Assembly (NCBI RefSeq): GCF_026242055.1
Contig: NZ_JAPJDL010000031.1
Location: forward strand, 51,438 to 115,437
Reading direction: 5' to 3'
Source: Lentzea sp. NEAU-D7
GTDB lineage: Bacteria; Actinomycetota; Actinomycetes; Mycobacteriales; Pseudonocardiaceae
Length of the DNA: 64,000 bases
Shown: positions 8,030 to 15,471 of the stretch, piece by piece
Layout: the number at the start of each line of letters is the position of its first letter
How positions within the stretch are numbered: the stretch's first letter is position 1
Translations under genes and position numbers: made by a program
Notes under the pieces: generated by a model
Told to the model about the DNA's origin: nothing
What the model saw: only the letters and a program-made list of their open reading frames with translations
The model's database searches: none

Positions 8030-8792
8030 GGTCCCCCCAAGGAAGTGACACGCGCCCGAACTCGACAGTCGGGCAGATCTCGCAGCCGGCCGCGGGCAGC
8101 ACGCTCTCGCGCGTCGTCGTGAACTCGTCGAGGTTGACGGTCACGACCGTGTCCAGCAGGGCGAGCGAACCGTTCCGGATGTTCTGAACCGCTTGCAGGG
8201 CAAGGGAAATCGGAAACTCGTGGGACATGGCCGCGGGCTGCGGAGGAGGCGGCGGATCCCCCCACCGCCGCCCTGCCCGCACCGCGAGGCACGCCAGGCA
8301 CGCACCGGCACCGGGCACCACGAAGGGCCCGACGGCGGCGGTGTGGTGGTAGGCGAGGTCCAGCAACAGGTGCGGCACCTCCGTCTCGCGCGCCACCTCG
8401 ATCAGGTCGGCCAGCGTGCCGGTCGTCCGCACGACGAGCAGGAGGTCCGGATCGTCGTGGTGCGGCAACAGCTCTGCCAGCCCGGCGGGTGCCTCCCCGA
8501 CGACGCGCGTGCCGACCCCCATCGGCTTGACGTCCTCGGTGGGCAACCCGGCCGGGCGGAGAGCGCCCAGGGTCCTCAGCTGGGCCACGTGCCGGCGAAC
8601 CGGTTCCCCCAACCGGCTCTCGTCGACCGTTCGAGCCACGCCCCTCAACATCGGCTCGAACAGGCCGGCCAGCGCCACGGCCACCGCCCTGGGCAGGTCT
8701 GGAATCAGGTAAATGAGATCGGCTCCCGCGTAGACGACGAGTCCTTCGTCGCGAACTTGGGCGTGCCAGGCGGGATCAGCGACCAGGCTCAT
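8001..8792 (-). CDS. TOMM leader-peptide-binding E1-like protein (RRE + zinc-binding domain)
   Basis: The protein has 263 residues. The first 85 or so fit an RRE-type winged helix (beta-hairpin around GLVVYAGADLIYLI then helices), which in TOMM pathways binds the precursor leader and delivers it to YcaO. The C-terminal part carries two CxxC pairs, Cys165/Cys168 and Cys237/Cys240, the tetrathiolate zinc site of ThiF/E1-like 'C proteins'. The adenylation glycine loop of true E1 enzymes is not evident, as usual in this group. The start overlaps the MerR gene by 17 bases and the end overlaps the Cys8 gene by 29 bases. PPPPPQ near 180 marks a flexible loop. Confidence 0.82.
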   Translation of the reverse strand: MSLVADPAWHAQVRDEGLVVYAGADLIYLIPDLPRAVAVALAGLFEPMLRGVARTVDESRLGEPVRRHVAQLRTLGALRPAGLPTEDVKPMGVGTRVVGEAPAGLAELLPHHDDPDLLLVVRTTGTLADLIEVARETEVPHLLLDLAYHHTAAVGPFVVPGAGACLACLAVRAGRRWGDPPPPPQPAAMSHEFPISLALQAVQNIRNGSLALLDTVVTVNLDEFTTTRESVLPAAGCEICPTVEFGRVSLPWGDHERDGSAVT

Positions 8793-9627
8793 CCTCGTCC
8801 TCCCGTTTCAGGAAGTTCTCGATCTCCTGCTCGCTCGGCAGATCGCCCGCCGGGTCCATGAGGTTCTCGGCGATCGGCGGCAACGGCTGCTCGGCCCACG
8901 CGGGCTGGAAGTCGTCGCTGGGCAGCAATCCGTGCCGTGACGCGAACTCCTCCGCCGCGTCGCGGATCGACTCCCGCAGCGTCCCCACCACCGCGGTCTC
9001 CGCCGTGTACGTCAGCTCGACGAGCAACGCCCGCACGTTCTCCAGCTGGTTCTCGTCACCGGCCTTGCGGGCCAGCTCCGGCCAGAACTGCTGCTCGAAC
9101 AACCGCACGAAGTCCGCCGCGATCGCGTCGGTCGCCGTGCGCAGGCGGGTGAAGCTGTCCATCACGTCATCGCTGGGCACCCTGAGGCCGGCGAGCCTGC
9201 CGCCCGCTTCGAGTGCCCAGCGACGCGTGTGCGGCCAGCCGTACTTCCACCGCACCAAGCCCAACCGCATAGCCCGGAGGAGGAGTCGCGGTTGGACGTC
9301 TCCTGTCGGAATCAGGTGCTTGATGTCGCGCACCTTGATCCGAACCCAGTCGTCGGGCCCCTCGGCCTCGCTGAAGCCGAGGACCGCGGCGACCGACTCG
9401 CCCTTTTCCCGTGCCGAGATCAGCTCGGCGATCGCGGGCAGCGAGAACCCCCGCTGCTGCAACCGCTGCACCAACGTCAACCGCTCGACGTGCGAGGCGT
9501 CGTAGTACGCCACGCGCCCCTGCCGTCTCGGCGCGTGCAGCACACCCTTCGTCTGGTACATGCGAATGGTGCTGCTGGGCAGGCCGATCCGGGCGGCGAG
9601 CTCGTCGATGGTGAGCGATTCGGGCAC
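8776..9627 (-). CDS. MerR-family transcriptional regulator of the TOMM-like operon
   Basis: The protein has 283 residues. Residues 1-75 form a MerR winged helix: TIDELAARIGLPSSTIRMYQTKGVL, then the wing GRVAYYDASHVERLTLVQRLQQRGFSL. The remaining 200 residues are helical, longer than in metal-sensing MerR proteins, with no Cys pair for metal. They may be an effector domain, as in multidrug-type MerR regulators. It is the first gene of the operon (17-base overlap with the next), so it probably controls its own synthesis together with the maturation genes. The GTG start at 9627 lies 39 bases downstream (in the transcription sense) of a perfect 26-bp palindrome. Confidence 0.85.
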   Translation of the reverse strand: MPESLTIDELAARIGLPSSTIRMYQTKGVLHAPRRQGRVAYYDASHVERLTLVQRLQQRGFSLPAIAELISAREKGESVAAVLGFSEAEGPDDWVRIKVRDIKHLIPTGDVQPRLLLRAMRLGLVRWKYGWPHTRRWALEAGGRLAGLRVPSDDVMDSFTRLRTATDAIAADFVRLFEQQFWPELARKAGDENQLENVRALLVELTYTAETAVVGTLRESIRDAAEEFASRHGLLPSDDFQPAWAEQPLPPIAENLMDPAGDLPSEQEIENFLKREDEDEPGR

Positions 9628-9665
9628 GGCTCAGATCTTGGCGCCGCGCCGTTAGTCGAGTCAAG

Positions 9666-9691
9666 ACTCTTCGAGTATTTACTCGAAGAGT
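9666..9691. promoter_or_regulatory. Perfect 11-4-11 palindrome upstream of the MerR gene
   Basis: ACTCTTCGAGT (9666-9676), ATTT, ACTCGAAGAGT (9681-9691) form an exact inverted repeat. It touches the TAA stop of argA and lies between argA and the MerR start. On the minus strand it is followed by TTGACT, a possible -35. No T-run follows it, so an operator for the MerR protein seems more likely than an intrinsic terminator for argA, though it may do both. Confidence 0.6.
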
Positions 9692-10191
9692 TACAACTCC
9701 AGGAGCATCCGGCTGTTGCCGAGCGTGTTCGGCTTCACGTAGCTCAGGTCGAGGAACTCGGCGACGCCCTCGTCCACCGATCGCATGATCTCCTCGTAGA
9801 CCTCGGGGCTCACCGGCGTGCCCTCGATCTCGACGAAGCCGTGCTTGCTGAAGAACTTGGTCTCGAACGTCAGCACGAAGATCCGCCCGAGCTGCAGCTC
9901 CCTGGCGGTGGCGATGAGCTGCGCCACGATCCGGTGCCCCACGCCGCGGCCGAGCGCCATCGGCGACACGGCGACCGACCTGATCTCGGCCAGGTCCTCC
10001 CACATCACGTGCAGGGCGCCGCAGCCCAGCAGCTCGCCGTCCTGCTCGGCCACCCAGAACTCCTGGACCGCCTCGTACAGCGTGACCAGCGGTTTGGTCA
10101 GCAGAACCTTGCCGGCATACCCGTCGATCAACGCCTTCATGGCGCGCACATCGCTGGTGCGGGCACGCCGCACGACTACCCCACTGGTCAC
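9691..10191 (-). CDS. argA: Amino-acid N-acetyltransferase (GNAT-type ArgA, mycobacterial class)
   Basis: This 166-residue GNAT protein catalyses acetyl-CoA-dependent N-acetylation of glutamate, the first step of arginine synthesis. It closely follows M. tuberculosis Rv2747: VVRRARTSDVRAMKALIDGYAGK at the N-terminus, TLYEAVQEFWVAEQ, and the C-terminal block AEFLDLSYVKPNTLGNSRMLL. The acetyl-CoA loop is MALGRGVGHRIV (near 89-100). The GTG at 10191 is the start that matches family length. The gene diverges from rimO. Its neighbourhood (ftsK, pgsA, clgR) is that of Rv2747, apart from the inserted 4.3-9.6 kb block. Confidence 0.9.
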   Translation of the reverse strand: MTSGVVVRRARTSDVRAMKALIDGYAGKVLLTKPLVTLYEAVQEFWVAEQDGELLGCGALHVMWEDLAEIRSVAVSPMALGRGVGHRIVAQLIATARELQLGRIFVLTFETKFFSKHGFVEIEGTPVSPEVYEEIMRSVDEGVAEFLDLSYVKPNTLGNSRMLLEL

Positions 10192-10242
10192 AACCGTCAA
10201 GTATGAGGTGGGCACGATTCCGGTCTGACAGCCCGACCCGGT

Positions 10243-10258
10243 TACTCTGAGCGCCGTG
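10243..10258 (+). promoter_or_regulatory. rimO -10 element, probably leaderless
   Basis: TACTCT at 10243-10248 fits TAnnnT and ends seven bases before the GTG start at 10256. No Shine-Dalgarno lies in between. Together these suggest a leaderless transcript for the rimO-pgsA-cinA operon. Confidence 0.5.
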
Positions 10259-11659
10259 TCTTCTCCCACCACTCCGCGACGCGTGTCGCTGCTGACCCTG
10301 GGCTGTGCCCGCAACGAGGTCGACTCCGAGGAACTCGCCGGGCGCCTCGGCGAGGGCGGCTGGGAGCTGGTGGACGAGGGCGCCGACGTCGTCGTCGTCA
10401 ACACGTGCGGCTTCGTCGAGCAGGCGAAGAAGGACTCGGTCGACACGCTGCTCGCCGCCTCCGACACCGGCGCCAAGGTCGTCGCGGTCGGATGCATGGC
10501 GGAGCGCTACGGCAAGGAGCTCGCGGACAGCCTCCCCGAGGCGGCCGCGGTCCTGGGCTTCGACCAGTACAACGACCTGGCCGAGCGCCTGCAGGACGTG
10601 CTGCACGGCAAGCCGGTCGAGTCGCACGTGCCCGTGGACCGCCGCACGCTGCTGCCCATCACGCCGGTCAAGCGCCAGGAGGCCAAGGACGGCGTCCAGG
10701 TTCCCGGCCACGGCTGGGGCCCTACCAAGGTCCAGCGCAAGCGGCTCGACGACGCCCCCGTGGCGCCGCTGAAGATCGCGTCGGGCTGTGACCGGCGCTG
10801 CAGCTTCTGCGCCATCCCGAGCTTCCGCGGCGCGTTCGTGTCGCGGCACCCGGACGAGGTCGTCTCCGAGGCCATGTGGCTCGCCGAGAACGGCGTCAAG
10901 GAGCTGTTCCTCGTCAGCGAGAACTCCACCAGCTACGGCAAGGACCTGCCCCGCGAGCAGGGCGCCCTCGAGCAGCTGCTCCCGCGGCTCGCGTCCATCC
11001 CCGGCGTCGAGCGGGTGCGGGTCAGCTACCTGCAGCCGGCCGAGACGAAGCCGTCGCTGGTCGCCGCGATCGCGAAGACCGAGAAGGTCGCGAACTACTT
11101 CGACATGTCGTTCCAGCACTCCAGCGAGAACGTGCTGCGGCGCATGCGCCGGTTCGGCGACACGGACAGCTTCCTCAAGCTCGTGTGGCAGATCCGCGAG
11201 CACGCGCCCGAGGCCGGCATCCGCAGCAACTTCATCGTCGGCTTCCCCGGCGAGACTGAGGCCGACCTGCAGGAACTGGAGCGCTTCCTCACCGAGGCGC
11301 GCCTCGACGCGGTCGGCATCTTCGGGTACTCCGACGAGGACGGCACCGAGGCCGAGAACCTCGAGGGCAAGCTCGACGCGGACACCATCGCGGAGCGGGT
11401 GCAGCGGATCGGCAACCTCGTCGAGGAGCTGACGAGCCAGCGCGCCGAGGACCGCGTGGGCACCGAGGTCGTCGTGCTGATCGAGCACGAGGAGGACGAG
11501 GAGAGCGACTGCGTCGGCCGGGCCGAGCACCAGGCGCCCGAGGTCGACGGCGAGTGCATCGTGCTGGAGGCCGAAGGGCTCAAGCGCGGCGACTTCGTGC
11601 GCTGCCGCGTGGTCGACTCCGAGGGCGTGGACCTGATCGTCGAGGTACTCCCGACATGA
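10256..11659 (+). CDS. rimO: Ribosomal protein uS12 methylthiotransferase RimO
   Basis: The 467-residue radical-SAM enzyme adds a methylthio group to an aspartate of ribosomal protein S12. The N-terminal UPF0004 domain binds a 4Fe-4S cluster through Cys17 (LGCARNE), Cys51 (NTCGF) and Cys80 (GCMAER). The radical-SAM domain has Cys178-x3-Cys182-x2-Cys185 (CDRRCSFC). A C-terminal TRAM domain covers roughly 400-467. MiaB is the close alternative, but LTLGCARNEVDSE and the S12-type family layout favour RimO. The last bases overlap pgsA (ATGA), indicating coupled translation. Confidence 0.93.
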   Translation: MSSPTTPRRVSLLTLGCARNEVDSEELAGRLGEGGWELVDEGADVVVVNTCGFVEQAKKDSVDTLLAASDTGAKVVAVGCMAERYGKELADSLPEAAAVLGFDQYNDLAERLQDVLHGKPVESHVPVDRRTLLPITPVKRQEAKDGVQVPGHGWGPTKVQRKRLDDAPVAPLKIASGCDRRCSFCAIPSFRGAFVSRHPDEVVSEAMWLAENGVKELFLVSENSTSYGKDLPREQGALEQLLPRLASIPGVERVRVSYLQPAETKPSLVAAIAKTEKVANYFDMSFQHSSENVLRRMRRFGDTDSFLKLVWQIREHAPEAGIRSNFIVGFPGETEADLQELERFLTEARLDAVGIFGYSDEDGTEAENLEGKLDADTIAERVQRIGNLVEELTSQRAEDRVGTEVVVLIEHEEDEESDCVGRAEHQAPEVDGECIVLEAEGLKRGDFVRCRVVDSEGVDLIVEVLPT

Positions 11660-12234
11660 CGGAAGCCCGGAAGGTCCCGCTGCTCAACGTCGCGAACATC
11701 CTCACGATGGCGCGGCTGGCGCTCGTTCCGGTCTTCCTGTTCTCCCTGTTCGAAGCGGGCGGCTTCGACACGACGTGGCGCCTCATCGCTTTCGGGATCT
11801 TCGCCGTCGCGAGCTTCACCGACCACATCGACGGCACGCTCGCGCGCAAGCACGGGCTGATCACCGACTTCGGCAAGATCGCCGACCCCATCGCGGACAA
11901 GGCCCTGACCGGGTCCGCGCTGGTCGGCCTGAGCATCCTCGACGTGCTGCCGTGGTGGATCACGATCACCATCGCCGTGCGCGAGGTCGGCATCACGCTG
12001 CTGAGGTTCTGGGTGATCCGCTACGGCGTCATCCCGGCCAGCCGCGGCGGCAAGGCCAAGACGCTGGCGCAGGTCATCGCGATCGGGCTGTTCGTGCTCC
12101 CGCAGAACGACGTGCTGCAGCTCATCGCCTGGGCGATCATGGCCGTGGCGCTCGTGCTCACCATCGTCACGGGAATCGATTACGTCATCCGGGCGTTCAA
12201 GATGAAGGCAAGAGCAGGCCGGGCCGTGCTGTGA
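11656..12234 (+). CDS. pgsA: CDP-diacylglycerol-glycerol-3-phosphate 3-phosphatidyltransferase
   Basis: The 192-residue membrane enzyme makes phosphatidylglycerol phosphate from CDP-diacylglycerol. The CDP-alcohol phosphotransferase motif is complete: D-G-x2-A-R-x8-G-x3-D-x3-D in DHIDGTLARKHGLITDFGKIADPIADK-type order, near 56-82. Hydrophobic segments surround it (about 12-30, 36-52, 90-110, 135-165). The ATG at 11656 overlaps the rimO stop. The end overlaps the cinA GTG, as expected for one operon. The same gene stands next to clgR in mycobacteria (pgsA3). Confidence 0.93.
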   Translation: MTEARKVPLLNVANILTMARLALVPVFLFSLFEAGGFDTTWRLIAFGIFAVASFTDHIDGTLARKHGLITDFGKIADPIADKALTGSALVGLSILDVLPWWITITIAVREVGITLLRFWVIRYGVIPASRGGKAKTLAQVIAIGLFVLPQNDVLQLIAWAIMAVALVLTIVTGIDYVIRAFKMKARAGRAVL

Positions 12235-12704
12235 CAGACGTCGTCGGACTGCTCAAAGCGAGGAACCAGACCGTTGCCACGGCCGAGTCGCTCACCGCGG
12301 GTCTGCTGTGCGCGACGATCGTCGACACACCGGGGGCGAGTGCCGTGGTCCGCGGTGGGTTGATCGTCTACGCGACCGAGCTCAAGCACGAGCTCGCGGG
12401 CGTGGATCAGCAGTTGCTCGACGAGCACGGTGCCGTGCACCCCGACGTCGCGATCCAACTGGCCGAGGGTGCCCGCGAGCGGTGCCGTTCGGACTGGGGG
12501 ATCGGGCTCACCGGGGTCGCCGGCCCCGATCCGCAGGACGGTGTCGCTCCGGGGACGGTGCACATCGGCTTGAGCGGGCCTGGAGTGTCCACAGTGCGGA
12601 CAATCACGGTGAGTGGCGACCGCAGAGCGGTGCGTTCGGAAGCCGTGGAAAAAGCCCTGGTCCTGCTGTCGGATCACCTGCTGATGACCGAAGAGGGGAA
12701 CTAA
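12231..12704 (+). CDS. cinA: CinA C-terminal-type nicotinamide-nucleotide amidohydrolase
   Basis: The 157-residue protein corresponds to the CinA C-terminal (PncC) domain alone, which deamidates NMN to NaMN. Motifs seen are TVATAESLTAGLLCATIVD at the N-terminus, VRGGLIVYATELKHELAGV, and GIGLTGVAGPD(P)QDGVAPGTVHIGL, the conserved glycine-rich active-site block. The N-terminal molybdopterin-binding-like domain of full-length CinA is absent, which is common in actinomycetes. The GTG start at 12231 overlaps the pgsA stop. It is the last gene of the rimO operon. Confidence 0.9.
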   Translation: MTDVVGLLKARNQTVATAESLTAGLLCATIVDTPGASAVVRGGLIVYATELKHELAGVDQQLLDEHGAVHPDVAIQLAEGARERCRSDWGIGLTGVAGPDPQDGVAPGTVHIGLSGPGVSTVRTITVSGDRRAVRSEAVEKALVLLSDHLLMTEEGN

Positions 12705-12723
12705 TGATGACTCCGCGTTCGTT

Positions 12724-12734
12724 CGCCCTTGGCG
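12724..12734. promoter_or_regulatory. Candidate ClgR box upstream of clgR
   Basis: CGC-CCTTG-GCG (12724-12734) fits the CGC-N5-GCG core bound by ClgR regulators and sits about 40 bases upstream of a TAACGT -10 candidate (12776-12781). Flanking bases only partly match published consensus sequences, and the core is short for a GC-rich genome. Autoregulation is known for ClgR; this site is a suggestion. Confidence 0.35.
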
Positions 12735-12812
12735 GACGTGTTCGGAAGTCAGTGCCCGTTGTCGGTGTCGATCGGTAACGTAGGGACACGGCCGGCCGGA
12801 AGGAGGCGCGCG

Positions 12813-13235
12813 ATGACCGTGCTGCTACGCGAGGCGATCGGTGATCGACTTCGCCATGCCCGCACCAACCAACGCCGCACGCTGCGCGAGGTCTCTCGGA
12901 CCGCCCGCGTGAGCCTGGGGTACCTGTCCGAGGTGGAGCGCGGCCGCAAAGAGGCGTCCAGCGAGCTCCTCGCGGCCATCTGTGACGCGTTGGAACTGCC
13001 CTTGTCCGAGTTGCTGCACCACGTCGCCTCCGACATCGGCGCCGTTCAGCAGACGCCGGACACGGTGCCCGACACCGTCCCGGACGGACGAACCGAGCGG
13101 GGCAAGCTGGAGGGTGGCCGCGTGCTGCCGTCCACGCTGTCGGACGACCTGTCCGACCTGCGGTTGCAACCCATGCTCAGTCACAGGCTCACGAGCAAGA
13201 TCGGCGAGACTCCCAAAGCAGTCGTCGCGGCATAA
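12813..13235 (+). CDS. clgR: ClgR-type XRE transcriptional activator of Clp protease genes
   Basis: The 140-residue protein has a Cro/C1 helix-turn-helix in its first 75 residues. The segment RTLREVSRTARVSLGYLSEVERGRKEASSELLAAICDALEL is nearly identical to that of mycobacterial and streptomycete ClgR. ClgR activates clp, lon and stress genes and is itself degraded by Clp. The start at 12813 has a strong GGAAGGAGG ribosome site. The C-terminus ends in VVAA, the Ala-Ala type end recognised by ClpXP (known for ClgR in Streptomyces), so turnover control is plausible. Order clgR-pspA-pspM matches M. tuberculosis Rv2745c-Rv2743c. Confidence 0.92.
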   Translation: MTVLLREAIGDRLRHARTNQRRTLREVSRTARVSLGYLSEVERGRKEASSELLAAICDALELPLSELLHHVASDIGAVQQTPDTVPDTVPDGRTERGKLEGGRVLPSTLSDDLSDLRLQPMLSHRLTSKIGETPKAVVAA

Positions 13236-13593
13236 CCCCATGTGCTCAGCCGGCCCCGCTCGCCCGATGGCGAGCGGGGCCGCCTGCATTCGGGTGATCC
13301 CACCCGTCTGTGGCCCCTGCCACGTGACGGTCTGCAACAAGATTGCGTCCTCGGACGTTCAACTGACAACGACGGCAGCGCGCTGAACGGCAGGCAACGG
13401 CTTGGCATCGGCACGCTGGGTCACCGCGTCTCCGGACGCGGGTGCGGGCAGGATTGGCACGTCGTCAGGCGTGTACTCCTAAGTCCCGGGGTGGGTCAGG
13501 GTGTTCCCGGATATCTCCCCATGTCGGTGGATACGCCGACGAACAATTGAGACGATGGATCCAACACCGGCACCGAGAAGGCAGGCGTAGGAG
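13236..13593. other. Intergenic region clgR-pspA
   Basis: Apart from the terminator hairpin at its left end, this 358-base stretch has no convincing gene. TTGGCA at 13454-13459 followed 17 bases later by TCCTAA is a weak promoter candidate for pspA. The start codon of pspA is preceded by GTAGGAG with almost no spacer. Confidence 0.4.
13251..13282 (+). terminator. clgR terminator hairpin
   Basis: A perfect 14-bp stem (13251-13264 with 13269-13282) closes a CGAT tetraloop 15 bases after the clgR stop. It lacks a T-run, as do many actinobacterial terminators. It separates clgR from pspA, so pspA presumably has its own promoter as well. Confidence 0.75.
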
Positions 13594-14445
13594 ATGGCCA
13601 GTCCGTTCGTGAAGTTCTGGAAGTACCTGATGGCGTCGTTCTCGTCGAAGATCGACGAGCACGCTGACCCGAAGGTGCAGATCCAGCAGGCCATCGAGGA
13701 GGCGCAGCGGCAGCACCAGGCCCTCTCGCAGCAGGCTGCGGCCGTCATCGGCAACCAGCGCCAGCTGGAGATGAAGCTGAACCGCCAGCTGGGCGATGTG
13801 GAGAAGCTGCAGGCCTCCGCGCGTCAGGCGCTCGTGCTCGCCGACGAGGCGCGCTCGAAGGGCGATGAGCAGAAGGCGACGCAGTTCGAGAACGCCGCGC
13901 AGGGTTTCGCCACCCAGCTCGTCACCGCCGAGCAGGGCATCGAGGACCTCAAGACGCTGCACGACCAGTCGTTGCAGGCCGCCGCCCAGGCCAAGCAGGC
14001 GGTCGAGCGCAACGCGATGATGCTGCAGCAGAGGCTGGCCGAGCGCACCAAGCTCCTCAGCCAGCTGGAGCAGGCCAAGATGCAGGAGCAGGTCTCCGCA
14101 TCGCTGAACCAGATGAGCGAGCTCGCCGCGCCGGGCAACGTACCGTCGCTGGAAGAGGTTCGCGACAAGATCGAGAAGCGCTACTCGACGGCCCTCGGGT
14201 CCGCCGAGCTCGCCCAGAACTCGGTGCAGGGCCGGATGCTCGAGGTGCAGGCCTCGACCACCCAGCTCGCCGGCTCGTCGCGCCTCGAGCAGATCCGCGC
14301 CTCGATGCACGGCGGTCAGGCGAACACGCCGCAGCAGGTGACCGCGGGCAACAGCGCCGCCGCGCAGATCCAGGCCGAGATCGCGCAGCGCGTCCAGCAG
14401 GAGCAGAAGACCACGCAGCAGCAGGTCCCACCCGCCCAGAACTGA
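13594..14445 (+). CDS. pspA: Phage shock protein A (PspA/IM30 family)
   Basis: The 283-residue protein protects the inner membrane under envelope stress by assembling ESCRT-III-like scaffolds. It begins with an amphipathic helix (ASPFVKFWKYLMASFSSKIDEHADP) followed by long charged coiled-coil helices to about residue 195, rich in Gln, Glu and Lys heptads. The final 60 residues are Gln/Ala-rich (QQVTAGNSAAAQIQ, TTQQQVPPAQN). It matches M. tuberculosis Rv2744c in length and place. It is followed 31 bases later by the PspM-like gene, probably in one transcript. Confidence 0.93.
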   Translation: MASPFVKFWKYLMASFSSKIDEHADPKVQIQQAIEEAQRQHQALSQQAAAVIGNQRQLEMKLNRQLGDVEKLQASARQALVLADEARSKGDEQKATQFENAAQGFATQLVTAEQGIEDLKTLHDQSLQAAAQAKQAVERNAMMLQQRLAERTKLLSQLEQAKMQEQVSASLNQMSELAAPGNVPSLEEVRDKIEKRYSTALGSAELAQNSVQGRMLEVQASTTQLAGSSRLEQIRASMHGGQANTPQQVTAGNSAAAQIQAEIAQRVQQEQKTTQQQVPPAQN

Positions 14446-14476
14446 CACTGGGCGTCGGGGCAGGAGGAGTCAGCAG

Positions 14477-15304
14477 GTGATCATGGAGCCCTGGAGAAAC
14501 CGTCCCAACAACGAGATCGTCCGCAAGGTCGTCAACGAGTTGGGTGCGTCGCTCCAGGGCCACCCGCTGGCCGAGCAGGCGCGCTACCGGATGCAGAAGT
14601 GGAACGACCCGCGCGCGAAGCTGGAGCGCAAGCGCAAGCGCACGAACGCCGTCCTCACGTTCTGGCTGATCGTGATCTCGATCCTCGGCACGCTCGCCGT
14701 GCTGGGCTTCACCGGTGTGCTCGGCACGTGGGCCGCCGTCACCGGCGCGATCGGTACAGCGGTGCCCACCGTCCTCGCCGTGCGCAGCGGGTTCAAGCTG
14801 CGTGAGATCAAGGCGGACAAGGTGCGGCTGGAACTGTCCCCGCCGCCACCGCCCAGGCCGCCGCTGCCCGCGCACGCGTCGTCCGCGCGCGTACCGATGG
14901 AGAAGCTCCACGGCGCCGAGGACACGATGAACCAGCTGCTCGTGCAGCTCGACTCGCCCGCGCTCACGTCGATGCCGACCGAGTCCGTCCAGCACGCCCG
15001 CCAGACCGCCCAGGAGGCCTCGACGGCCATCCGCGCGGTGTCGGCACAGCTCCAGGCCGTCGAACGGGCCCGCGACACCGCACCGCCCCTGGAGCGCGCG
15101 GCGCTGGTCGAGGGTGTGCGGGTGCTCAGGATCCAACTGGCCGACGGCGTGGACCGCTACTGTGCGTTGGTGGCCGCGGCGGGTCATGCGCTGGCGGCGA
15201 GCACGCAGTTCCAGGACCCGCGCGAGGTGCTGGACGACGCCACGGACCACATGGCCGGTCTTGCGTCCGCAATGCGCGATGTCTCAGGCTATTCAGCGCA
15301 TTAG
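14477..15304 (+). CDS. PspM-like phage-shock membrane protein
   Basis: The 275-residue protein has basic residues 30-58 (KLERKRKRTNAV), two hydrophobic helices (about 58-78 and 82-103), and a hydrophilic, helical C-terminal domain behind a Pro-rich linker (PPPPPRPPLP near 122-131). In mycobacteria the equivalent Rv2743c (PspM) binds PspA and ClgR-PspA complexes at the membrane. Position and topology support the same role here, while sequence similarity was judged only by eye. The GTG at 14477 is chosen because GGAGGAG lies nine bases upstream; an ATG two codons later is possible. Confidence 0.75.
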   Translation: MIMEPWRNRPNNEIVRKVVNELGASLQGHPLAEQARYRMQKWNDPRAKLERKRKRTNAVLTFWLIVISILGTLAVLGFTGVLGTWAAVTGAIGTAVPTVLAVRSGFKLREIKADKVRLELSPPPPPRPPLPAHASSARVPMEKLHGAEDTMNQLLVQLDSPALTSMPTESVQHARQTAQEASTAIRAVSAQLQAVERARDTAPPLERAALVEGVRVLRIQLADGVDRYCALVAAAGHALAASTQFQDPREVLDDATDHMAGLASAMRDVSGYSAH

Positions 15305-15471
15305 AAGTAACGCTCCGTAGTTGCCTGCGCCTATTCGGCGGTTCTCTATGGAGATCTTTAGGGCAATCGTGTGATTATCGGACCGTTATCTAGCCGTGGC
15401 CGCTACATGGCGTGGCAGGATTCCGGGGCCGGTCTGCGGGAAGTCCGGCTGAATTGCCGGGAGGCAGTGCG

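Noticed and set aside
9666..9691. Intrinsic terminator of argA
   Set aside because: The stem is perfect but no T-run follows on the minus strand and it sits on the stop codon itself; operator preferred, though not excluded.
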